Source: a virus
Reading direction: 5' to 3' (one strand)
IMG/VR virus record: IMGVR_UViG_3300029267_001213
Span: 1-64,000 of that record
DNA: 64,000 nucleotides
Position numbers and translations under genes: made by a program. The notes beneath the pieces were generated by a model. That model was not told the origin of the DNA, made no database searches, and saw only the letters and a list, made by a program, of their open reading frames with translations. This document shows positions 43,720 through 50,750 of the stretch, piece by piece. Position 1 is the first letter of the stretch. Every line of letters starts with the position of its first letter.

Positions 43720-43778
43720 GCTTAATTGTTGTTAGAGTGCATCATTGGTAGATGGTGCACTCAATAGAATGATTAAGC
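43720..43778 (+). ncRNA. Nested hairpin element B
   Basis: An outer stem pairs 43720-43726 (GCTTAAT) with 43772-43778. It extends through G-U pairs to 11 bp. An inner 10-bp stem pairs 43735-43744 (GAGTGCATCA) with 43753-43762, with one G-U pair at the same step as in element A. The loop is TTGGTAGA. It lies 61 bases before the HNH gene. Layout matches elements A and C although the sequence differs. Confidence 0.55.
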
Positions 43779-43791
43779 GAGCAAAAAAAAA

Positions 43792-43804
43792 CGTCCACCA
43801 CCAG
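43792..43804 (+). repeat. Dispersed repeat CGTCCACCACCAG, copy 1
   Basis: The motif follows GAGCAAAAAAAAA and precedes ATCATAAAAAAC upstream of the HNH gene. Copies are at 47688-47700 (identical 13 bases) and 59509-59519 (11 bases, also after GAGCAAAAAA). Two copies are in gene leaders. Function is unknown. Confidence 0.5.
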
Positions 43805-43839
43805 ATCATAAAAAACAGATTAAAAAAAAGGAGGCGACC

Positions 43840-44235
43840 ATGAATAGGAAAGAAAAGAATCAAGGCATGAATTGGGTTAGGCAGTCAACAAGGTTGGCTA
43901 TCTATCTCAGAGACGGACTTGCTTGTGCGTATTGCGGCGACTCATTGGAACAAGGCGCACAGCTCACGTTGGATCATTTGAAGCCGCATTCGAAAGGCGG
44001 AACGAATGAGGCGAAGAATTTAGTAACGTGTTGCCATAGGTGCAACAGTGCACGCGGCAACAGGCCGGTGAAAACATTTTGCAAGACGGTAGCCGAGTAT
44101 CTTAATCACGATGCGGATCCGGATGAGATTCTCAAGCATGTCAGGCGGACAGCTCGCAGGCAGTTACCACGGAAGGAAGCACGCAAGCTGATAAAGCGCA
44201 GAGGTTCCGTGGCGAGAGTACTGGCGAGAATGTAA
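43840..44235 (+). CDS. HNH endonuclease
   Basis: The 131-residue protein has a clear HNH fold: CAYCG at about residues 29-33, LTLDHLKPHSKGGTNEAKNL with the catalytic DH, and CCHRCNSARGN with the second CxxC. The C-terminal 45 residues are very basic. ATG 43840 follows AAAGGAGGCG. It stands free at the head of the small-gene block after a structured gap, so it may be a homing-type nuclease or a DNA-processing enzyme. An HNH packaging nuclease would normally sit next to the terminase, which is not here. Confidence 0.85.
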   Translation: MNRKEKNQGMNWVRQSTRLAIYLRDGLACAYCGDSLEQGAQLTLDHLKPHSKGGTNEAKNLVTCCHRCNSARGNRPVKTFCKTVAEYLNHDADPDEILKHVRRTARRQLPRKEARKLIKRRGSVARVLARM

Positions 44236-44274
44236 GCGAATAAAAAAATGTAAACCATAAAAAGGAGGCGAGTT

Positions 44275-44628
44275 ATGAGAATTAATTACACATGCAAAAA
44301 ATGCGGTCAGATAATTCCGAAGAAAGATATTGATGAATTTCAGGATGGATTGAAATGCGGCGGTGATCCTGAATGGGATTGTATTCCTGCATGGTGTGGT
44401 GATTGTGCTGAAAAATGTTCGGCTGGCTCGGCAGAGCCGTATGATGAAATACAGGAAAAGAATCCTGTAAAATCATATTTGGCGGACATCAAATACAATG
44501 TAGATTTACTTCTGGCAGATAAGGATTTCATGGAAAACTTTGAAGACAGCGAGCATGTTGTTACGGAACTGGAGAAGGCCAGAAAGATACTTTGCAATGT
44601 ATGGGATTACATTGGTGAGAGAAAATAA
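44275..44628 (+). CDS. Zinc-finger protein of unknown function
   Basis: The 117-residue product has an N-terminal Cys-rich domain: CKKCG at 6-10, CGGD, then IPAWCGDCAEKC at about 37-48. The C-terminal half is helical and acidic. The Cys domain also forms the C-terminal part of the 47312-47680 product, which points to shuffling. ATG 44275 has AAAAGGAGGCG upstream. Confidence 0.6.
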   Translation: MRINYTCKKCGQIIPKKDIDEFQDGLKCGGDPEWDCIPAWCGDCAEKCSAGSAEPYDEIQEKNPVKSYLADIKYNVDLLLADKDFMENFEDSEHVVTELEKARKILCNVWDYIGERK

Positions 44629-44642
44629 AGGAGATCAGAACA

Positions 44643-44837
44643 ATGAAAAAAGCAATAAAGAAAATAAAAGTTAATTCAATGGGTGAGGCGCACAAAATAG
44701 CAATGGCGGTTGCTTTTAATTCTGGCAGGACAATCGAGGCCAGAGAAATGTTCGGCTGCTTTTTAATAATAAAAAATTCAGAGACTGTTTTGGCCATAGT
44801 TGGGGTTGGTCAAAAAAGTAAAGGAGATGTACAATGA
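44643..44837 (+). CDS. Small hypothetical protein
   Basis: The 64-residue product is basic at its N-terminus (MKKAIKKIKVNSMGEAHKIA) with a hydrophobic C-terminal part (MFGCFLIIKNSETVLAIVGV). Its start has AAGGAGAT upstream and its end overlaps the next gene (ATGA). No family is recognised. Confidence 0.5.
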   Translation: MKKAIKKIKVNSMGEAHKIAMAVAFNSGRTIEAREMFGCFLIIKNSETVLAIVGVGQKSKGDVQ

Positions 44838-45067
44838 GTAAAATAGAAACCGACAGAAGAGAAATACTGGACGCTATTCATGCATTGGAATACGCAAATG
44901 AAAACGATTATGCATTGGATGGCATTACAGACGAAGATGTAAAAAATTTCAGAGCTGTAGGCGGGGCAATATTTGAACTGAGAAAAAATTCTGCTGTTCG
45001 GAATTTATGCAGGAGCTTGAATCTCAGCATGGAAGACGTTCTGAACATTGCCATAAGATTTATGTGA
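44834..45067 (+). CDS. Small hypothetical protein, paralogue of the 47312 gene
   Basis: The 77-residue, helical product contains ENDYALDGITDEDVKNFRAV, closely matching ENDYTREGITDREVRMFRII of the 47312-47680 product, plus a shared LNLSMEDVLNIA/LNLSGETVMSIA segment. The paralogue adds a zinc domain at its end. ATG 44834 follows AAAGGAGATGT. Function is unknown. Confidence 0.55.
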   Translation: MSKIETDRREILDAIHALEYANENDYALDGITDEDVKNFRAVGGAIFELRKNSAVRNLCRSLNLSMEDVLNIAIRFM

Positions 45068-45075
45068 GCGATGCA

Positions 45076-45255
45076 ATGACAAACAGGAAAGGTAAAATAA
45101 GGAAAGTAAAAATAACCAATCAAAGGCGAGCGAAGTGTTTCTACTGCAAGCGCACGGAACCAAGCTCAAAACGACTTCGAGAATTTGAAGCAATGCCGGA
45201 CGAAGAATTCGACAGATTTTATTGCGGATGCCGGGATCCTGTTTCTAGACGATAA
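45076..45255 (+). CDS. Small zinc-binding-like protein
   Basis: I place the start at ATG 45076 (59 residues); an in-frame ATG at 45007 would overlap the previous gene by 61 bases. The product is basic (KGKIRKVKITNQRRAKCFYC) with CFYC and a later FYCGCRD, four cysteines that could hold one zinc ion. The ribosome site (GAGCG) is weak, so coupling to the upstream gene is likely. Confidence 0.45.
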   Translation: MTNRKGKIRKVKITNQRRAKCFYCKRTEPSSKRLREFEAMPDEEFDRFYCGCRDPVSRR

Positions 45256-45292
45256 CCTTTTTTCAATCAGAAATAATTTTATAGCCAAGCGA

Positions 45293-45338
45293 AAGCCGGA
45301 ACATTGTTTCCGGCTTGTCGGAGTGTGGCGACTCCGGC
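45293..45338 (+). other. Tandem hairpins between small genes
   Basis: A 9-bp perfect stem pairs AAGCCGGAA (45293-45301) with TTCCGGCTT (45308-45316). It is followed immediately by an 8-bp stem, GTCGGAGT (45317-45324) with ACTCCGGC (45331-45338), one pair G-U. They stack end to end with no gap. There is no T-run, so termination is unlikely. The 45256-45369 gap holds no gene. Confidence 0.5.
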
Positions 45339-45369
45339 CTGATGAGCAGCCGAAAAAAAGAGGTGAGCT

Positions 45370-45573
45370 ATGAAAAACAAAAAGGCGAAAAAGAAACTGA
45401 ATGAGGCGGAACGAGAGTACAGCAAAGTACTTCGGACATATTCCGATACGATGCTGGCCGAAACGATTGAGACGCTTGTGAGAGAGCACAAGAATCTCAG
45501 GATGAAAAAGACCATGGCAATTCATGAAGCACAGCGGCGTGGTTTTGCTGGCATTTGCCAGTCAAAAAAATAG
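45370..45573 (+). CDS. Small helical hypothetical protein
   Basis: The 67-residue, Lys/Glu/Arg-rich helical product (KAKKKLNEAEREYSKVLRTY) begins at ATG 45370 after AGAGGTGAG. It ends GFAGICQSKK. It looks like a short coiled-coil protein; function is unknown. Confidence 0.5.
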   Translation: MKNKKAKKKLNEAEREYSKVLRTYSDTMLAETIETLVREHKNLRMKKTMAIHEAQRRGFAGICQSKK

Positions 45574-45582
45574 GAGGCGAAA

Positions 45583-45852
45583 ATGAAGGGCAAAATTAAA
45601 ATCGAATCGTTGAAGCGGTTCTTAGCAGTGAAGGTGGACGAGGCAACGTTACAATCGGATGAGTATCGCAAAAAGGGCGAACACAAGGCGGCAGATATAG
45701 CGCATGGCCGGACGGATGCTTATGTGTATTTGTTCGATTTGTTTTTAAGAATTGATGATGCTGAGAATCCGGACAGTGATTTGAATCATCGAGTGCAGAC
45801 AATATCTGCACAGATAAGGAGATTACAAAATGAAAAAGCGAAAGGGATCTAA
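45583..45852 (+). CDS. Small hypothetical protein
   Basis: The 89-residue product starts at ATG 45583 after TAGGAGGCG. It is helical with EYRKKGEHKAADIAHGRTDA in the middle and a second helix ending RRLQNEKAKGI. Its 3' end overlaps a 22-codon reading frame at 45830. No family is recognised. Confidence 0.5.
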   Translation: MKGKIKIESLKRFLAVKVDEATLQSDEYRKKGEHKAADIAHGRTDAYVYLFDLFLRIDDAENPDSDLNHRVQTISAQIRRLQNEKAKGI

Positions 45853-45898
45853 TAAACCGAAGCCGATTAGCAATGAGGACGTCAAACATTGGGCGTAG
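45830..45898 (+). CDS. Possible 22-residue microprotein
   Basis: ATG 45830 has an AAGGAG site eight bases upstream and reads KKRKGSNKPKPISNEDVKHW then Ala and TAG. It overlaps the end of the previous gene by 23 bases. The ribosome site is as good as those of annotated neighbours. The peptide is basic and has no known homologue that I can name. Confidence 0.35.
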   Translation: MKKRKGSNKPKPISNEDVKHWA

Positions 45899-45921
45899 CC
45901 AAATAAAAAAGAGGGTGAATC

Positions 45922-46398
45922 ATGAACATTATTAAAAAGAACAGCGGTCACAAAATAGCAATGGTCAGCCATGCGAGAGCTTGTCAGAATAAAAATAATT
46001 ATGAAGATGAAAATCTTCCAAAGGACAAGGCTACTCTGGTATTTTTCCTTATGAGAAAATGGCTGGAGATTGGAAATAAAAATGCATGGATCAGAGAGAG
46101 TATGGATCCTCCATTCAATGTGGAATCATTTTGCCCGTGTTTGTCCAGAGAAGACCTTCAAGAAAAATTCGAACATGGGAACTGGTGTCTCGGTCAGGCG
46201 TTTTATTACCTGAAGGATGGCAAGGGTTATTGCTTTATCAATCAGATCAACGGCGGTGATGAATGGCTGGTTATCAGAAACTGTATTCAGTTTGAAAGTG
46301 TGACCATGGCGGCTGTAATACGGGACGGAAAATTTGAGGACTTTCTTGACCGGATCGAAAAGGCTACAGACAGCCAGTTAGCAAGACTGGAATACTAA
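45922..46398 (+). CDS. Hypothetical protein with Cys pairs
   Basis: The 158-residue protein starts at ATG 45922 after AGAGGGTG. It contains FCPCLSREDL at about 73-82, HGNWCLGQAFYYLKDGKGYC at about 91-110 and INQINGGDEWLVIRNC. Its alpha/beta mix and length suggest a folded enzyme-like or adaptor domain. I cannot place it in a family. Confidence 0.55.
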   Translation: MNIIKKNSGHKIAMVSHARACQNKNNYEDENLPKDKATLVFFLMRKWLEIGNKNAWIRESMDPPFNVESFCPCLSREDLQEKFEHGNWCLGQAFYYLKDGKGYCFINQINGGDEWLVIRNCIQFESVTMAAVIRDGKFEDFLDRIEKATDSQLARLEY

Positions 46399-46408
46399 GG
46401 AGAGGACA

Positions 46409-46639
46409 ATGCCAAAGAAACAGAACAAGGAAAAGAAAATTCGGGAACTGGACAAAGAGATAAGAAAGACATTCCGTGAAATTTCGGACATCGGTTACGA
46501 GCTTTTCGATCTCTCAGGCGTAACATGGCAGGAGCAGGAGATACTTGAAGAACGGTTTAAGGACCTGCATGTAAAAAAGAACCGGTTAGTCAGAAAGTTC
46601 AAGCGTCTTACCGGGGAGGGAAAATACGATGCCTTATAA
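46409..46639 (+). CDS. Small coiled-coil protein
   Basis: The 76-residue product is charged and helical throughout (KEKKIRELDKEIRKTFREIS, then a second helix). ATG 46409 follows AAGGAGAGG. Its stop lies 11 bases inside the next gene. A short homo-oligomeric coiled coil is likely; role unknown. Confidence 0.5.
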   Translation: MPKKQNKEKKIRELDKEIRKTFREISDIGYELFDLSGVTWQEQEILEERFKDLHVKKNRLVRKFKRLTGEGKYDAL

Positions 46640-47120
46640 AATTGAATGGAACGGCGGAGATTATAGCAACGTGGAACACGGAAGGTTTTATTGGGATGGC
46701 GAGTGCGGTCCATGCGGAAGGCCATCTGTAAAACGCAAAGGAGGGGTGAATAAAAATATACCGATTGTGGTTGATGCGTTTCTGGATTGCAGAGGGTATT
46801 CTCCGCAGTTGATCAGGATGCAGGGGTTATCTTTCATTGCTGGTGAGATTGTAGCGAAAGCATTGCACGACAGAATATCTTTCCTGCGGTGCAGTCATCC
46901 GGCAATAGGTTATGGTCCCGGCGGCAAGAAAACATACTTCTTGGTTCATCCCGGATTGATTGATCGTTTTATGACAGTATCCGGCTGGGGTGGTCGTAAT
47001 GACAAGGAGAAGGGTCGGTCGGATGCCATAGGCGAAGTGGCATTGGCGATGATAGATTTAATTCCTTCGGCGGATGAATGCGAAAAGATGGCAGCCAGCA
47101 TCAAGGAGAAAGCAAAATAA
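46629..47120 (+). CDS. Hypothetical protein with N-terminal Cys motif
   Basis: The 163-residue product has a CGPCG motif (about residues 26-30) inside YWDGECGPCGRPSVKRKGG and a helical/beta remainder with CSHPAIGYGPGGKKTYFLVH. ATG 46629 follows GGGGAGGG and overlaps the previous gene. The Cys motif may bind zinc or an iron-sulphur cluster. No family is recognised. Confidence 0.55.
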   Translation: MPYKIEWNGGDYSNVEHGRFYWDGECGPCGRPSVKRKGGVNKNIPIVVDAFLDCRGYSPQLIRMQGLSFIAGEIVAKALHDRISFLRCSHPAIGYGPGGKKTYFLVHPGLIDRFMTVSGWGGRNDKEKGRSDAIGEVALAMIDLIPSADECEKMAASIKEKAK

Positions 47121-47133
47121 AGAGAGGTAAGCA

Positions 47134-47319
47134 ATGGCTAAGAAATATTATCAGGTCACTTTGACAGTGACGGTCGAAGAAAATGATCTTATCGAATCAG
47201 AACTGGATGTTGAAGGATGGATATGGAATCAGCTTCATGAAGAGAATGAGTATATGGAACTTAATGCTATTAATGCAACAGAACATGTAAACCTTAAAAA
47301 GGAGGCGGGCTATGAATGA
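47134..47319 (+). CDS. Small acidic hypothetical protein
   Basis: The 61-residue product begins KKYYQVTLTVTVEENDLIES and is acidic overall, with a helical second half. ATG 47134 has AGAGAGG upstream and the end overlaps the next gene by 8 bases. Function is unknown; DNA-mimic behaviour cannot be judged from this. Confidence 0.5.
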   Translation: MAKKYYQVTLTVTVEENDLIESELDVEGWIWNQLHEENEYMELNAINATEHVNLKKEAGYE

Positions 47320-47680
47320 CATAAGAAAGAAACTGATGGACATGGACCGGGAAAAAATTTACAGCGCGATTCTAAAGCACGATTCAGAAAACGAGAATGA
47401 TTATACTCGGGAGGGAATAACAGACCGAGAGGTGAGGATGTTTCGCATAATAGGAATGCGCGGGATGGATGCCTTGTGGGTTGACGTAAAAGATTTGGCG
47501 AAGATGTTGAATCTGTCCGGCGAGACAGTCATGTCTATAGCGGAAGAATATTTTTCAATCTGCGAAAACTGCGGCAAGCGTATTACGGAATATGATATTA
47601 AAGTTTATCGGGACGGTGTAAATCATCCGGATGGCATTCCGTCATATTGTGCAGATTGCGCGGAATTAGAATCAGCATAA
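47312..47680 (+). CDS. Two-part protein: helical domain plus zinc knuckle
   Basis: The 122-residue product joins two modules found separately upstream. Its first 85 residues match the 44834-45067 protein (ENDYTREGITDREVRMFRII; LNLSGETVMSIA). Its last 40 (CENCGKRITEYDIKVYRDG, then IPSYCADCAE) match the N-terminal domain of the 44275-44628 protein. ATG 47312 follows AAGGAGGCG. It supports the idea that the separate proteins interact (inference). Confidence 0.6.
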   Translation: MNDIRKKLMDMDREKIYSAILKHDSENENDYTREGITDREVRMFRIIGMRGMDALWVDVKDLAKMLNLSGETVMSIAEEYFSICENCGKRITEYDIKVYRDGVNHPDGIPSYCADCAELESA

Positions 47681-47687
47681 ATAAAAC

Positions 47688-47700
47688 CGTCCACCACCAG
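47688..47700 (+). repeat. Dispersed repeat CGTCCACCACCAG, copy 2
   Basis: Identical 13 bases to the copy at 43792-43804, here followed by CCCCATAAAAAAGGAG just before ATG 47724. It occupies the same position relative to a downstream gene as copy 1, which suggests a leader element. Its role is unknown. Confidence 0.5.
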
Positions 47701-47723
47701 CCCCATAAAAAAGGAGAGGCAAT

Positions 47724-47921
47724 ATGGATTACAAAACAAGAACAACATTAACAGAAAACAATGAAGGCAAATGGACGGTATCTGTTCAGGCATATGATAA
47801 GACCGTCTGGACAGGCGGGTATTATCATTCTTTTGGTGAGGCTTGTGCAGCTGCCGAGCGTGCAATAGGCGACGTTTATCAAATGATTGCAAGGCGCGAA
47901 GGAGGAGAAAAAAAATGTTGA
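47724..47921 (+). CDS. Small hypothetical protein
   Basis: The 65-residue product has a beta-hairpin-like N-terminal part (RTTLTENNEGKWTVSVQAYD) and a helix with EACAAAERAIGDVYQMIARR. It begins at ATG 47724 after AAAGGAGAGG and overlaps the next gene by 7 bases. The layout (two strands, then a helix) resembles small adaptor or anti-host proteins, but nothing is recognised. Confidence 0.5.
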   Translation: MDYKTRTTLTENNEGKWTVSVQAYDKTVWTGGYYHSFGEACAAAERAIGDVYQMIARREGGEKKC

Positions 47922-48205
47922 ACCTTTCAGACAGCATGCTCAAGGAATTGAGAATTCTCAAAAGACATTCGGACGGCAAGATGGCATTCGGCATGAAGAT
48001 CAAGGATAAGCCTCCGGTGTGCAGAACTGAAATGTTACTTAGCGTAGCTAATGAATTCGTTCAAAAAGGTTATGCAACATTCATGGATATTGATAAATCC
48101 AGAGTGAAGATAACCAAGGAGGGAGAAAAGCTCGTAGAAAAATTTTTTAATCGCAAGACATACAAGGCCGATAAGCGGTTTAATTATCTGGCACAGTCCA
48201 AGTAA
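47915..48205 (+). CDS. Winged-helix-like small protein
   Basis: ATG 47915 has GAAGGAGGAG upstream; earlier in-frame starts lie within the previous gene. The 96-residue product has LSDSMLKELRILKRHSDG, a helix with EMLLSVANEFVQKGYATFMD and a wing-like DKSRVKITKEGEKLVEKFF. This pattern resembles a winged-helix domain (TKEG as the wing turn). It could be a DNA-binding regulator. The call is structural, by eye. Confidence 0.5.
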   Translation: MLNLSDSMLKELRILKRHSDGKMAFGMKIKDKPPVCRTEMLLSVANEFVQKGYATFMDIDKSRVKITKEGEKLVEKFFNRKTYKADKRFNYLAQSK

Positions 48206-48222
48206 TAAAAAGGAGGGTAACA

Positions 48223-48885
48223 ATGAACGGAACAAAAAACGCAGACAGGCCGAAGGAATTCGGACAGGTATGTGTATGGCCGGGAACGGTAGTGAAGACG
48301 GCGAGGGCTGAAGGAGACAGCGTAAAAGATTTCGAAGAGCATGTGCGAAAAGAATTTGGCGTGCGGGTAATGTATCTTGAGGAGATTACAACAGCCCCGG
48401 ACATCGAGAATGGTAAACCTGTTGAAGGCACAGGCGGAAGGAATGATTTGTTTTTCGCTGTACACAATGAGGACGTTGAAAAGTTCGCAGTGCCGAGGCT
48501 GTCGGTGGGAATCCGCTGGATAGGCGATGTCCTGTCAAAAGAAAATTATCTGAGTCCAATATATCCGGAGAGGGTATTTGAGTACGTTTTGAGAAAAGAT
48601 GTGCTTACGAAATACGCGGATGATGATGGCGAAGATGATGATTGTGATTCCTACTTCGAAGACATTGAGCGTCTGGAAGAAATCCGTGAAAGGATGCATG
48701 AGCTTCTGGAGGAGGCCGAAGAAATAGTTCGTAATTTCGAAGGCGGCGATATGGCATACCAGAGGGCGAAGAGTTACTGGCTGGCACATATCAAAACGGC
48801 ATTGGACGATGAGCATGATTATCTTGGCGGTTCAATGGTAACCATGGAGGACACTATTAACGAGATGGAGAAAGTAAACCAGTAA
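48223..48885 (+). CDS. Acidic hypothetical protein
   Basis: The 220-residue product has an alpha/beta N-terminal half (FGQVCVWPGTVVKTARAEGD, RVMYLEEITTAPDIENG) and an acidic helical C-terminal half (YADDDGEDDDCDSYFEDIER). ATG 48223 has AAGGAGGG upstream. The acidic helix may mimic DNA or bind basic partners; this is speculative. No family is recognised. Confidence 0.55.
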   Translation: MNGTKNADRPKEFGQVCVWPGTVVKTARAEGDSVKDFEEHVRKEFGVRVMYLEEITTAPDIENGKPVEGTGGRNDLFFAVHNEDVEKFAVPRLSVGIRWIGDVLSKENYLSPIYPERVFEYVLRKDVLTKYADDDGEDDDCDSYFEDIERLEEIRERMHELLEEAEEIVRNFEGGDMAYQRAKSYWLAHIKTALDDEHDYLGGSMVTMEDTINEMEKVNQ

Positions 48886-48909
48886 AAACAGAAAGGAGTA
48901 ACAGAAAGC

Positions 48910-49155
48910 ATGATTTGTGTAATGGCAAAAATCAGGAGAGGTGAGTTCACTGTAGGTGGTCAGAAATTCGAACCTGTCGAAATGAACAGGCTGTTCGATG
49001 TGCCCGTAGACAACGTGGCGACAGCAGAAAAGGAGGTAAAAAAACAGATCGAAAAAATAAATAAAACTGGACGGCAGGGAAACTACGAGTATATCGGTCC
49101 CTGTAAAATGGCAGACAGCGGTGTTCAGCCCAAAGTCAAAGCCAAGGCTGAGTAA
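48910..49155 (+). CDS. Small hypothetical protein
   Basis: The 81-residue product may begin at ATG 48910 (AAAGGAG is 11 bases upstream) or at ATG 48922. It is beta-like at first (FTVGGQKFEPVEMNRLFDVP) and then helical and basic (TAEKEVKKQIEKINKTGRQG). No family is recognised. Confidence 0.5.
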   Translation: MICVMAKIRRGEFTVGGQKFEPVEMNRLFDVPVDNVATAEKEVKKQIEKINKTGRQGNYEYIGPCKMADSGVQPKVKAKAE

Positions 49156-49188
49156 CTCAAAACGAAACAGAGAAAGGAGAAGAAACAG

Positions 49189-49509
49189 ATGGCGAAAAAA
49201 ACAGGAAAAGGATCAAGCAACAAAGCCCCGAGCGCAACAAATCAGGAACCCAAGACAGACCCGAAACCTCCGGCACCGAAGACAAGCGAAGTCGTTTTCG
49301 AAAAAAAGGAAACGAAGACTCTGGTGATTGAAGATGACTCCAAGAAACGGGCCATTTTTATCAAGGAGAAAGGCGAGAGAAAATCGTTGGTCATCCTTCG
49401 TTTTGCAAAGCAGCTTTATGTCAAAATGTCGGATGAGCAGCGCAAGGAGGTCGCGGAGGCATCCCTGAATGCAGTCATAAGCTCATTCAATAAACAGGGA
49501 TGGAAGTAA
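49189..49509 (+). CDS. Hypothetical protein with disordered N-terminus
   Basis: The first 45 residues of this 106-residue product are Lys/Pro/Ser/Thr-rich and disordered (KKTGKGSSNKAPSATNQEPK). The rest is alpha/beta (KTLVIEDDSKKRAIFIKEKG, LVILRFAKQLYVKMSDEQRK). ATG 49189 follows AAAGGAGAAG. It may bind nucleic acid or a host protein; unknown. Confidence 0.5.
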   Translation: MAKKTGKGSSNKAPSATNQEPKTDPKPPAPKTSEVVFEKKETKTLVIEDDSKKRAIFIKEKGERKSLVILRFAKQLYVKMSDEQRKEVAEASLNAVISSFNKQGWK

Positions 49510-49516
49510 CAGCGGT

Positions 49517-49567
49517 TTAATTACTGCTAGGGCCTACCAGCAATGGTAGGTCCACTGGAGTAATTAA
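49517..49567 (+). ncRNA. Nested hairpin element C
   Basis: The outer stem pairs TTAATTAC (49517-49524) with GTAATTAA (49560-49567). The inner 10-bp stem pairs 49530-49539 (GGGCCTACCA) with 49544-49553 (one G-U) around a GCAA tetraloop. Compared with element A, inner pairs 1 (C-G versus G-C) and 10 (G-C versus A-T) both change while pairing is kept, the mark of a selected RNA fold. It lies just after the 49189 gene and 25 bases before ATG 49593. Confidence 0.65.
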
Positions 49568-49592
49568 GCTCCCATAAAAGGAGGCGAAAAAA

Positions 49593-49823
49593 ATGGACGC
49601 AGGAATAGAGCTTTGTTCTTTATGTGATTATGAGCTTTATAATTTGCTGGATAGTCTCATAGCAAAAAAGCAACGGTACTACGAGATGACAGCATTGGGC
49701 AAAGACGAAAAGCTCATGGAGATGCTTCGAGATGTTTATCATCTGGATATCGAAAAAATAGATTTGGATATTCAGCGTGTCGAAGAAGAACTGGACATTC
49801 GATTTTCGGAAGAGACCTATTAA
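49593..49823 (+). CDS. Small acidic helical protein
   Basis: The 76-residue product has two helices (CDYELYNLLDSLIAKKQRYY and VYHLDIEKIDLDIQRVEEEL) and ends in RFSEETY. ATG 49593 follows AAAGGAGGCG downstream of element C. Function is unknown. Confidence 0.5.
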   Translation: MDAGIELCSLCDYELYNLLDSLIAKKQRYYEMTALGKDEKLMEMLRDVYHLDIEKIDLDIQRVEEELDIRFSEETY

Positions 49824-49838
49824 CAAAAGGAGGCGAAA

Positions 49839-50138
49839 ATGAAAAACAAAATAGCGACTAATCGGCTTCTTGATTCGGTATGGACATTAGAATACCAAGA
49901 ACTGAACACGGGTGAAATAGAAATCATTTCGTATTCAAGGGATAACCCATACGGATATGATCGGGAAAGAGAAGTGCCAATGGTCAGGCTTGTTGAGGAA
50001 GACCCGAACAGGACCGTGAAGGCAGTAAGGTTTGCAGAATACGAACAATTCGGACGTTGCACGAAGTGGGGTGAGTCTATTCCTGTTGCAAATCCAAAGC
50101 CAGTTTTTCAGTATCCATATCAGGGTCAGGTACAATGA
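49839..50138 (+). CDS. Hypothetical protein
   Basis: The 99-residue beta-rich product (VWTLEYQELNTGEIEIISYS, EREVPMVRLVEEDPNRTVKA) ends in Pro/Tyr-rich KPVFQYPYQGQVQ. ATG 49839 has AAAGGAGGCG upstream and the stop overlaps the next ATG. No family is recognised. Confidence 0.5.
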   Translation: MKNKIATNRLLDSVWTLEYQELNTGEIEIISYSRDNPYGYDREREVPMVRLVEEDPNRTVKAVRFAEYEQFGRCTKWGESIPVANPKPVFQYPYQGQVQ

Positions 50139-50518
50139 AAAAAAGAAGACAAAAAAAGCCTACATTCATTGAGAGAAAGATACTGATGAAGTATCTCAAT
50201 CTTAGGCGAGTAGAATGTAAGGTTAAAGAAATGTCAGCATTGCTGAATGAAAATTATTATGAAGCTGTTATCGCAAATGCAGAACGAAAAATTGTTCATA
50301 CTATCCAAAGAGAGCTGGCAACCTTTTCGAATGAACATCTGCAATCCATAACGGCACATTACATAGAAAGGGCTAATGAAGAAATAGACGTTTATACAAA
50401 AAAGCGACATAGGAAAATCGAGGAAGAAAGAAAGGCGTATTGCAAACAAAAAAGGAGGCGCGATGACGAAGAAACAGGAACCGAAAAGAAAAGCAGCCAT
50501 GCTGGCAAAGTGTCATGA
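50135..50518 (+). CDS. Basic helical hypothetical protein
   Basis: The 127-residue, strongly basic product is helical for most of its length (RKILMKYLNLRRVECKVKEM, ERANEEIDVYTKKRHRKIEE) and overlaps the previous stop. Its last 56 bases overlap the next gene in another frame. Nucleic-acid binding is possible. No family is recognised. Confidence 0.5.
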   Translation: MKKRRQKKPTFIERKILMKYLNLRRVECKVKEMSALLNENYYEAVIANAERKIVHTIQRELATFSNEHLQSITAHYIERANEEIDVYTKKRHRKIEEERKAYCKQKRRRDDEETGTEKKSSHAGKVS

Positions 50519-50747
50519 CTGCATGGGACATTATGCTGATGGCATGGTTGACTGCGAGAACGTTGGATGTCCTTTATATTCATGGATGCCTTACAGAGAA
50601 AAAGATGCAGACCTTGAATGGATGAAGTACAATCCAAAGCGTAAAGGTAAAGTAGTTAAGGAGAAAAAGAAACTTACTCCAGAGCAGCGTGAAATACTGA
50701 GTAAGCGCATGAAAAAGACAAGGAGAAAGTTAAAGAAAGGAAATTAG
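50463..50747 (+). CDS. Cys-rich phage protein (CxxC ... C-x-LYxWMPYR type)
   Basis: ATG 50463 has AAAAAGGAGGCG upstream and lies inside the previous gene. The 94-residue product has AKCHDCMGHYADGMVDCENV then GCPLYSWMPYRE. This Cys pattern is a recurring small phage protein motif of unknown role that probably binds zinc. The rest is Lys-rich and helical. Confidence 0.6.
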   Translation: MTKKQEPKRKAAMLAKCHDCMGHYADGMVDCENVGCPLYSWMPYREKDADLEWMKYNPKRKGKVVKEKKKLTPEQREILSKRMKKTRRKLKKGN

Positions 50748-50750
50748 TTC

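Noticed and set aside
45317-45355. Hammerhead ribozyme-like string: a hairpin, then CTGATGA (45339-45345), GCAGCC and GAAA
   Set aside because: The core words are present and stem I can form, but GCAGCC cannot make stem II, and the bases after GAAA do not pair with those before the cleavage site to make stem III.
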